Assembly: GCA_963575745.1 (NCBI GenBank)
Contig: CAUYUJ010016349.1
Span: forward strand, 399,402 to 444,401
Origin: Prorocentrum cordatum
Taxonomy: Eukaryota > Sar > Dinophyceae > Prorocentrales > Prorocentraceae
DNA: 45,000 nt
Reading direction: 5' to 3'
Shown here: positions 38,090 to 45,000 of the stretch, one piece after another
How positions within the stretch are numbered: position 1 is the stretch's first letter
How the letters are laid out: each line of letters starts with the position of its first letter
Notes under the pieces: generated by a model
The model's database searches: none
What the model saw: the letters and a program-made list of their open reading frames with translations, nothing else
What the model was told of the DNA's origin: nothing
Made by a program: the position numbers and the translations under genes

Positions 38090-38265
38090 TGTGACAAAGT
38101 CACGGCGGGAGGTGTTTCGTCAGGTTCGGCCTTGCAGGGGCCCTTCCCAGGCCTCGGGACCGTCAACAATAAACGACTCAGGACGAAAAACCGGTCCACG
38201 GGAAGGGGTACAGACTGCTGGGGGTCGACGGTGCAAAAAAATCACGACGTCGGGGGTCTGGGGCC
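38090..38265 (+). repeat. Dispersed repeat C, copy 2
   Basis: AGTCACGGCGGGAGG, GTTCGGCC, AAACGACTCAGGACGAAAAA, CCGGTCC and AAAATCACGACGTCGGGG in order. Matches the complement of 17,265-17,428. Confidence 0.75.
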
Positions 38266-38709
38266 CGGGGTGGTGGGCTGTTTTTCAGTCTCAGGACTTT
38301 CGGTGGGTCCGGGGGCGGCGTCAGGGGTGGTGTGGTGTCTAGTAGGTTCCCCGTGTTCCCGGGGACACAATAAAACATGTATACACCGGAACCCCGTATA
38401 CACCACGATCCGCCGCAAGAGAAGTGGGATTCCGTGGTGATCGTTTCCTTCTTCGTTGTTGTGCCGATCGGCGCGGGCCTTCGCACCCCCCCCCCAATGG
38501 AGTAGATCTTGGCTGTTCGTGGCGCCTGCTTGGAGCAGGTGGAGTCCTCCCCCCATAGGGCTCACTGTTGCAAACAGTCGCGTTAGGCAGAGGTCCAGAG
38601 CCAGACGCCCCTCCCTCCCCCCCCCTTTGGCCCAATGTCGAAATGCCGAATAAGAAAACGGTCACAAGTCGTCTTCCGATAGAAGGTCTCTCGTGTGTTG
38701 AGCGCGTGC

Positions 38710-38875
38710 GTAATTCTCATCATGCTCATCGACACCACTGTCATCATCATCGCCAGCGTCATCGTCATCATCACCACCGTCGTCGCCATCGTGAAGTTCA
38801 GTGTCGTCGCCGTCGTCATCAGCGCCACCACCATCACCATCATCATCGTCGTCATCATCGTTGTCGTCCTCATCA
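38710..38875. repeat. (ATC/GTC)n microsatellite
   Basis: CATCATC/CGTCATC trinucleotide repeats. Opposite strand to the similar tract at 27,430-27,625. Confidence 0.85.
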
Positions 38876-39150
38876 GAGGAGGGAGAGGGCATCTCTTCCC
38901 GCGCGGCGCCATCCCTGATGCCCTTCGAGCGCTTCGGGGGATGACAGTCAGACCACGGCCCGAACGTCGTTACCCCGCAGGCGATCGCAAGCATGGATCA
39001 AGGGAACGCGGATTGGCGACGGGCCCCGCTTCCCTGGGAGATCGCGGACTTCCGCCGCCGAGCGAGGCGGCACCGGGCGCATGTTGGGGAGAGCACCTCC
39101 CCCGATCCATGGATTTGGCGACCGCGCACCAGATCTTGGATCGCTTGTCT

Positions 39151-39302
39151 TATGTCGGGCGTGTCCCCCTACAGGGGGATTGTCGACGAAAAATAAAACA
39201 TGCCCCAAAAATGCCCCAAAAAGGTAAACAAATACTTAAAAAATTGTCCCCAGACTATTTTTGGATTATTTTTTGTATTATTTGAGGGACCTGCCCGACT
39301 TA
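39151..39302 (-). mobile_element. MITE family A, copy d (152 bp, reversed)
   Basis: Ends TATGTCGGGCGTGTCCCCCT and GGGACCTGCCCGACTTA, with TA at both sides. The complement carries the family core AAATAGTCTGGGGACAATTT, so this copy is reversed relative to the others. Confidence 0.75.
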
Positions 39303-40027
39303 ACGCTAGCCCATGTCTGCGCGCCACCGAACCTTGTCGCGCGCCAGGCCTCCAGGGGGTCCAGCCGTGCGCGAGGCGCGCGCGCGGCGGGGGCGCCGGG
39401 AGGGGGCCGCGCCTTCGAGCGGTGGGGGGGGGGGGGGCGGCGCCCGCCCTCGGCGGAAGCACGCGGAAGAGGCCCCCGCAGGTGCCACCTCTGCAGGGGC
39501 AGGGGTGCGCGGGAGCGGGGCTGTGGCTTGCCGCCTGTCGCCCCGTGCCCGCCGTTCGCTTTCAGGGCTTCAATCGACCTGGATCGCGCCGCGTCGTTTG
39601 CTCGGTAGTTGCTGGAGCCCCCGCTAAACTTCCTAGGCTATGGGAGTCGCGTTGAAAAGGAAGGCCCCCAGGGAGGGCGGCGGCGGCAAAGCAGTGGGAG
39701 CCGAAGGAGAAGAAGTGGGGCTCACGAGTCGAGGAGCGGCCGTGGCGAGCCTCGGCTTCCGCCCGCCCTGCTGGAGCGTCGCCCAATGACCTCCCTCCCC
39801 CTCTCTCTCTATCCCTCCTCTCTCCCTCTCTCGTTATGGCCTCCCCTTCCTCCGCTTCCTTTTTTTTGCGCACGCTGTGCTTGTCAAAAGGTCCAAAAGG
39901 TCCTCCGCCGCTTCCTTTTTCGGCCTGGTGGTGGAGTTCCTTTCCCATCCGTTGGGGGGCTGGCAATGCTCATCGTCGGGCCGTCGAAGAAATCTACACG
40001 GGCCGCCACAAATTTGCGGTCAAGGGC

Positions 40028-40232
40028 TTTCGCTCAGCGAGGCGTTCTGTGGTTCTGGCCTAACACGCATCGGCGCGACACGGTATCCACTTCTCAGCCT
40101 TCCAGCACCAACGCCACGAGCGTTTCCGAGTCTCCCGCCCCGCGGAGCGGAACGACACGCTATCCGCTCGCAGGGCTTCTTCTTGTCGCCGGGGCCGCCG
40201 CCGCGACACGCTAAGCAAAAGTTCCTGACCTT
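40028..40232 (+). repeat. Dispersed repeat D, copy 3
   Basis: TGTGGTTCTGGCC, CGGCGCGACACGGTATCC, GAGTCTCCCGCCCCGCGGAG, CGACACGCTATCCGCTCGCA and AAAAGTTCCTGACC in order. Confidence 0.7.
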
Positions 40233-40289
40233 ATGCTCTCGCAATGGTTTCAATCGCTTCTGTGACCCCCCGAGAGGCCCAGACCTCTG

Positions 40290-40410
40290 TCGGAGCGTTA
40301 ACGTGTACCCCAATGGGCCCCAAGGGGGCCTCCCGGGGTAACATGGGCCCAGGACGGAAAACCAGCCGCGGGGAAGTGGTGGAGACGCCTGGGGGTCTGC
40401 GGATTGAAAG
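40290..40410 (+). repeat. Dispersed repeat C, diverged copy
   Basis: GGACGGAAAACCAGCCGCGG, GGAAGTGGT and GCCTGGGGGTCTGCGG align with AGGACGAAAAACCGGTCCAC, GGAAGGGGT and GCTGGGGGTCGACGG of copy 2. Confidence 0.5.
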
Positions 40411-40437
40411 GATCGATCCGTCGGAGGTCCCTGCCGA

Positions 40438-40548
40438 GGGGGGGAGGAGGAGGAGGGAGGAGGAGGAGGAGGAGGAGGAGGAGGAGGAGGAGGAGGAGGA
40501 GGAGGAGGAGGAGGAGGAGGAGGAGGGAGGAGGAGGAGGAGGGAGGGG
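40438..40548. repeat. (GGA)n tract
   Basis: GGA repeats, nearly pure from 40,455 to 40,525. Confidence 0.9.
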
Positions 40549-41736
40549 CGCTGCAGTCGTCCAGGGCTTGCCGAGAAGGCCACCAGGTTGTCGTTTTGCC
40601 GCTGCCGCGCACACCCGCTGTCGCGCTGTCGGGGGTCACTGGGAGGGGGCCGGGAGTCCAAGCCGCGCAGGCGGAGCCGAGGCAGAAGGGCTCGGACGAT
40701 CGCGGCGCATTGCCGATGCGTCGGCGGTGCGGCGTTATCTGGAGCCCGAGTTGCTGCACCCCGACATGACCAGCGCATCCATCTGGCCCCATTTGCTCTG
40801 AACCCCGATGTCGACATTATGCTGTCCCCATCTGGCGCCCGCAGCGAGCGCTGCGAGCGAGCGCGAGGCTGTCAGTGTAATGTTGTTCCCGTCCCCTTGC
40901 CCTGGAACGCTAGAACTAAATTCTCTGGCCCCATCGGGGCGGCCTGTGGACTGGGGTCTGAAGGGGTGTTGCGAATGGGCAGACCAGCAACCCCGATTCT
41001 GGCGTAATTTGTTGTGTCATGCTCCGCTTCATGAGGCCAAGGCATCATGGATTGCGAAGGCCTCACGACCGGTGCCGCCGACCCTAAGTGGGGGGCGGCG
41101 ACGACGACGACGCTGACATGGGCCAGAGTCCTCAGGGATGCTTCTTGGGGTATCTTCGGAAGGCTATCGGGTCTCGGGGCCTCTGGGAAGGAGTTTTGGG
41201 GCCTCTTGGGAGCCTCATGGGGGCTTCCTGGGAGCATGTTGGGGGGCATCTTCAGGTCTCCTGGGGACCTCTTGCATGGATTTGGATCCACATGTTAGAC
41301 ACGAGGTTCGCCTCGATGCGTTGGGCCAGCAAAAACAGAGAGAACCTTCACTGAGAACCATTCGAACCTCGGCATATCACCTTGGGTATGTGCGTTGCAC
41401 TGTCGTACAAGTCGAGGAAGGCGTGACTCATATGATCCATGCTTCGTTGAGGCTATGAGCGCTAAATGGTATCCCGAATTGAATTATGGGAGCGATGTTT
41501 GGGGCAAGCGGGCGCAAAGCAGATCCGTAGGCGACTCCACGGGCGCCTCCTCTCTCCAGCCTGGTGGGGCTCCCCGGTTCCCGTAAGGCGCACTGACGCA
41601 GATCGTTTGCGCAGGACGTTCGGGCACTCAGTCTTCGAGCCATGAGGCGACATTCCATCGGCATCCTCCTCTGCTCTCCGTCCCGCTCGGCCTCGCGCGA
41701 CTGCGCCTCGCCCGGGCTCGGGGAGGGGGGGGGTAG

Positions 41737-41844
41737 GTTGCGGCCGAGTTCTGCAAGCAGCGTAACCTGAGGCCGATCAAGGCGGTGGTGATCGGGCCGC
41801 CTGGCGCGGGCACCGAGCGGTTCTGCTCGATGGCGGGGCGGGAG
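41737..41844 (+). CDS. AK7: AK7-like exon 9 (P-loop exon)
   Basis: 36 residues: VAAEFCKQRNLRPIKAVVIG then PPGAGTERFCSMAGRE. The hydrophobic strand and P-loop (AVVIGPPGAG) identify the start of the adenylate kinase domain. The preceding RPIK is the typical linker end, and the spacing from exon 8 (NIEK to RPIK, 19 residues) agrees with the animal protein. The Lys that should follow GPPGAG is absent: Thr-Glu follows directly, as if one codon were lost. Acceptor GGGTAG|GTT, donor GAG|GTGGGG. Phase 0. Confidence 0.82.
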
Positions 41845-42205
41845 GTGGGGCAGCCCCTGGACGGATGACGGTGGGGCGGGCAGCACTTTAATAGTTTTTG
41901 AAAACGGCAGGGCAGTTGCCCCCCCCCCCCCCCCGTTTTTGGTCTTCCCGCTTGTTCCACCTCGGGTGCCGTTTCTTGTCCTGTTCCGTCGCCGTTTGTT
42001 TTCCGGTCCTGGCTCTGGTTCCATCCTGGATCATCTTTGTTTGTCCGCCTCGGCGAGCCGCTCTTTTACGGGTGTCTTGTTCCAGATGAAGATCTGTGGA
42101 CGCGGTGCCGTTCCCAACATCACGTTGAGGTTTTGCCGACGACCTTGCTTCAGGCGCACATGCCGTTGGTCACAGCCGTCCCCTCACCGCGGTTCGCCGG
42201 GCACC

Positions 42206-42385
42206 TACAGTCGGGGCCTTGAAGAAGGAACCCTTTTCGTTGGGGAGGGGCTCCGTGTTCCTGAATTGGTTCGCAGCTTGCCTTAGATTTTCCTCAGGTG
42301 TTCGATACGAAATCGAAGTTTTACTTATGGAAAATAGGGGCCTCGTTCCTTATTCAGGGTTCCTTAGGTCAACGCCTCGACTGTA
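42206..42385. mobile_element. MITE family B, copy 2 (180 bp)
   Basis: Begins TACAGTCGGGGC and ends GCCTCGACTGTA. Interior blocks shared with copy 1 include GGAACCCTTTTCGTTGGGGA, GGGGCTCCGTGTTCCTGAA, GAAATCGAAGTTT and GGGGCCTCGTTCCTTAT. Same orientation as copy 1. Confidence 0.8.
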
Positions 42386-42637
42386 GTGGTTGGAGGTGGG
42401 AGGTGCGAGCGTCTTTCTGCACCCCCTCCTTCTGGAGGTCGTGCCTCGCGCTCGTGCGGTGCGCGGCGTGCCCGCGCGGCGGCGCGCTCCGCGGGACGGC
42501 GGGGGCAGCGCCGTCCCTGCCGCTGCCGCGGCCGCTGCTGCGGGCGGGGCGAGCCTCGGAGGGCACCGGCCCCGGTCGGGAACGCTCGGGGCTCCGCGCG
42601 TCGCTCCGCCGCGCTCCCCCTGCTCTTGCTGGGTCAT

Positions 42638-42792
42638 TTCCTCCTCCTCCTCCTCCTCCTCCTCCTCCTCCTCCTCCTCCTCCTCCTCCTCCTCCTCCCC
42701 CTCCTCCTCCTCCTCCTCCTCCTCCTCCTCCTCCTCCTCCTCCTCCTCCTCCTCCTCCTCCTCCTCCTCCTCCTCCTCCTCCTCCTCCTCTT
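42638..42792. repeat. (TCC)n tract
   Basis: About 150 bp of almost perfect TCC. The Ser, Leu, Pro, Glu and Gly runs in all frames are artefacts. Confidence 0.93.
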
Positions 42793-42879
42793 GCCACGCC
42801 GTCGGCGCGCTCGCCCGCGGCTGGCAACCAAAAAAAAGCGTCGCTCCGCCGCGCCTGCCCCGCCGCGCCTCGGAGCGCC

Positions 42880-43040
42880 ACGCCGTCCGCGCCACGGCCC
42901 CCGAGAGCGACGTCGCCCCGAGCTGCTCCCGGCCCCCCCGCCCCGCGATGCCGAGCGACGCGCCCAGCCGCCTGCGGGGCACAGCGTGTCGCTTCTGGGC
43001 CAGCGCCGCGACACGTTGAGCGGAAGTTCCTGGCCGTGTG
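42880..43040 (+). repeat. Dispersed repeat D, copy 4 (diverged)
   Basis: CCCGCCCCGCGATGCCGAGC, GACGCGCC, AGCGTGTCGCTTCTGG, CGCGACACGTTGAGC and GGAAGTTCCTGGCC follow the order of repeat D. Confidence 0.5.
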
Positions 43041-43093
43041 CACCTTCACCGCTCCAGGCCAGGCCGATCCTGGGCCCAGGATCGGTGCAGGCT

Positions 43094-43252
43094 TGAGTCG
43101 GGCTTGTCCCTCTACAGGAGGAGAGTATTCAAAAGTAGTGAAAAATAATTTGAGGACGATTTTTCTGGTATGTTTGGCCATGTTTTAGATTTGTTTGGTT
43201 GGTTCTTATTTTCCGTCACAAGTCCGCCTGTAGGAGGACGTGCCCGACCTCA
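43094..43252 (+). mobile_element. MITE family A, copy e (159 bp)
   Basis: Left end GAGTCGGGCTTGTCCCTCTA, right end AGGAGGACGTGCCCGACCTC. The AT-rich interior has GTATTCAAAAGTAGTG and GAGGACGATTTTTCTGG. Confidence 0.78.
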
Positions 43253-43855
43253 GTGTGGGCATCTTCCTGGAGGCTGGCGCCCGGGGGCAGCATGGCGTCG
43301 GGGTGCCCCCTCCTGCACTGCCGGTGGTGTCCCGATGGCGTTCCGGTCGGGCGAGGCAGCGAGGCGAGGAGGCAGGAGCGATGGAGGGGGCGGGGGGGGC
43401 GGAGGAGAGTAGAGGAGGGGGGGGGAGGCGAACGCAGGAGCAGAGCAGGGCGCGAGCGACGGAGGGCGGAGGATTCGGGGGCAACGCTCGTGGGGGAGGG
43501 GCCCATCGACCCCGCATCGGCCAGTCATTGCCGATGCGGGCTCGATCGCCCAGCCCGCGCAGGAGGGTGCGGGTTCGGTATCGCAGGCATATCGCCGATC
43601 TATCGGCGACGGGTCGCAGCTCGATGTTTCCCCCGAGCTGGTCCCCCCCCCCACGTTGCCTGTCGTGGGAGCAGAGGAGGGCGCGAGCGATGGAGGAGGG
43701 AGGATGAGATGGGTGGTGTGTGGGAGAGGCAGAGATGCTCACGCCGCAGCGGAGAAGGAAGGCACGCATGGTTGTCAGTGTGGTTTCGTGTGCACTGCGT
43801 CTTTGGCCTATGGAGTTTCAAGCTCGTGCAGTTTCTGGCTCTTGGAAAAATGGAG

Positions 43856-43954
43856 GCTGCCACCAAGTACCTGCACGACGACCCCCCGCACCTGACCTTC
43901 GACCAGATCCTGTCAGACGCCATGGCCGAGGAGATGAGGGAAGAGGGGGGTAGG
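43856..43954 (+). CDS. AK7: AK7-like exon 10
   Basis: 33 residues: AATKYLHDDPPHLTFDQILS then DAMAEEMREEGGR. It fits the helix after the P-loop (K-Y-L) and the next helix (I-x-S-D/E-A) of the kinase domain. The donor AGG|GTAAGA is the best consensus donor in the gene. The acceptor may be GGAG|GCT (43,856) or CAAG|TAC (43,868); the latter gives a P-loop helix of usual length. The rest of the kinase domain would lie in later exons not identified before the window ends. Confidence 0.72.
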
Positions 43955-44120
43955 GTAAGATGAAGGGTGAGAGGGGCGGATGGAGAGAACGAGGGGTAAC
44001 CGCGGGAAGCAATTATCGATTGCCCCCCTCCAGCGGCGAAATACATCACTGCCGCACCCGAAATTGACATCCCCCAGGTCAGCGAAAATGTGGCTATGGC
44101 CCCAGCGCTGCGCACATTCG
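43955..44120 (+). other. Start of intron 10
   Basis: Follows the strong GTAAGA donor. No coding recognised before the satellite. Confidence 0.5.
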
Positions 44121-45000
44121 CTTCACAAGTTTGAGAGATCTTCACGGGTAGAGGCACGTTCCTTTTCAGAATGCGGGTATCGCTTTAGCGTCACTCACAC
44201 TCGTTTTCAAAGCTTGCAAGAGCTTCACGGATGCAGGGCGGGTCCTGATTCAGACTGTGGTTATTTCTTTAGCGTCGCTTGCAGTCGTCTTCAGTTTCTG
44301 CAAGAGCTTCACGGATGTAAGACGGGTCTTTTTTTCAGAGTGTGATTATCGCCTTAGCATCGCGCGCAATCGTCTCCAAGTTTGGAAGAGCTTCACGGAT
44401 TGGGTGGCGGGTTATGTTCAGATTGTGGATCTCGCATTCGTGTCGCGCGCATCCGTTTTAAGGTGCAGGACTCCAGGCGGATGGAGGGCGGGTCCATCTC
44501 GAAATTCAGCTCTCGGTTCAGCGCTGCGCGCTTTCGTTTCAAAAGCTTGAAAGAAATCCACGCGTTGAGGGCGGATCTTTTTCGCCTCAGCGCCGCGCGC
44601 TTTCATTCGCCCCCACAGTTTGCAGGCGCTTCACAGATGGAGGGCGGGTCCTTTTTCAAAATGTGTCTCTCGCCTCATTGCCGAGCGCATCCGTCTTCAA
44701 AGCACCGCTAGAGTTTCACGGATGGAAGGCGAGTCCTTTTCCAAATGCGGTTATCGCCGTAGCGCCGCGCGCTTTCGTTTCAAACGTTTCAAAGAGTTTC
44801 ACGGATGGATTGGGTTCTTTTCGGAAATTGGTTCTCGCCTCAGCGCCGCGTGCATTCGCATTCGTCGTAAGAAGTTTGAGAGCGCTTCACGGATAGAGGG
44901 TGGGTCCTTTGCAACATGAGGATCTCGATTCAGCGTCGCGCGTATTAGTTTTCAAAATTTGCAAGAACTCCCCGGATGGAGGGCGGGTCCTTTTTCAGAA
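44120..45000 (+). repeat. 84-bp (28-codon) satellite, 10 or more units
   Basis: Units share GAGCTTCACGGATGGAGGGC, GGGTCCTTTTTCA, TATCGCCT-AGCG and CGCGCGCATTCGTTTTCAAA. GGATGGAGGGCGGGT-like words recur near 44,229, 44,316, 44,400, 44,479, 44,564, 44,640, 44,722, 44,806, 44,891 and 44,976. Period about 80-87 bp, mostly 84. Copies differ by 15-30% by eye. The array runs off the window end. Because the period is a multiple of three, long frames with a repeated LHGWRAGPF-like text survive, but nothing shows they are translated. Confidence 0.85.

Larger units (their letters stand above)
35780..41736 (+). other. Intron 8 of the AK7-like gene (6.0 kb)
   Basis: Contains a degenerate GGCGCCCCGTGCGCTGG repeat, a 16-mer repeat, dispersed repeats C and D, an (ATC)n tract, MITE A copy d and a (GGA)n tract. 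No other coding is supported. An acidic minus-strand frame at 38,700-38,930 is mostly the ATC repeat. Confidence 0.55.
41845..43855 (+). other. Intron 9 of the AK7-like gene
   Basis: 2.0 kb. Holds MITE B copy 2, a 150-bp (TCC)n tract, part of repeat D and MITE A copy e, the same mix as intron 1. The tract 43,380-43,720 is G-rich without recognised content. Confidence 0.6.
17499..43954 (+). other. AK7: AK7-like gene locus, ten recognised exons
   Basis: Ten short exons on the plus strand (17,499-17,600; 19,417-19,494; 26,117-26,212; 27,844-27,894; 28,476-28,538; 29,016-29,057; 35,107-35,153; 35,725-35,779; 41,737-41,844; 43,856-43,954) join in phase into about 245 residues. In order these match what I remember of animal adenylate kinase 7: the last part of the NAD(P)-binding-like region, a linker, then the P-loop start of the kinase domain. 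Residue counts between landmarks agree, for example 33 residues from the DVA of HVRDVA to EIV and 19 from NIEK to RPIK. AK7 proteins work in motile cilia and flagella, apt for a dinoflagellate. The first exons (N-terminus) and last exons (rest of kinase, DPY-30 motif) are not seen. Exon borders are by eye. Confidence 0.78.

Noticed and set aside
38662-38994. Acidic minus-strand frame resembling an Asp-rich exon
   Set aside because: Most of it is the ATC repeat. The 25 non-repeat residues show no recognised motif or convincing splice sites.

Overview
This window looks like nuclear DNA of a dinoflagellate. Three things point there. A 21-nt relict of the dinoflagellate spliced leader lies at 697-717, directly in front of a retrotransposon. 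The one host gene I can reconstruct has introns with GT, GC or GA donors and AG|G acceptors. The rest is GC-rich DNA full of microsatellites (TCC/GGA, CT/GA, GT), satellites and foldback elements. The high GC would suit a genus such as Prorocentrum, but that is a guess.

Left part (1-12,050): a 200-bp foldback element (307-506), then a non-LTR retrotransposon of about 11.1 kb (697 to about 11,805). It carries an ORF1 with a zinc-finger-like motif and coiled coils, and a very long ORF2 with APE-type endonuclease, reverse transcriptase, zinc knuckle, RNase H and a second zinc-ribbon-like region. Around these lies an undescribed domain present three times, and the C-terminus is a 33-bp coding minisatellite. 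Three reading-frame breaks are visible. The element sits inside a (TCC)n tract, with a related 65-bp block on both outer sides.

Middle-left (12,050-17,480): intergenic or upstream-intron DNA with palindromic motifs, a MITE, a decayed minus-strand LINE remnant (13,955-15,930) that is also bracketed by (TCC)n tracts, a 125-bp tandem repeat and a long inverted repeat.

Right part (17,499-43,954): what looks like a repeat desert contains ten very short plus-strand exons. In order and in continuous phase they encode the end of the NAD(P)-binding-like domain and the start of the adenylate-kinase domain of an AK7-like (ciliary adenylate kinase 7) protein. About 750 coding bases are spread over 26.5 kb. 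The gene must continue beyond both recognised ends. Its P-loop lacks the Walker A lysine. The introns hold nearly all other features: at least three short TIR element families, several dispersed repeats, satellites and microsatellites that serve as polypyrimidine tracts. The window ends in an 84-bp (28-codon) satellite (44,120-45,000).

No rRNA, tRNA, CRISPR array, bacterial operon or viral gene is supported. Family assignments rest on motifs read by eye and on remembered family architecture. No database search or alignment was run.
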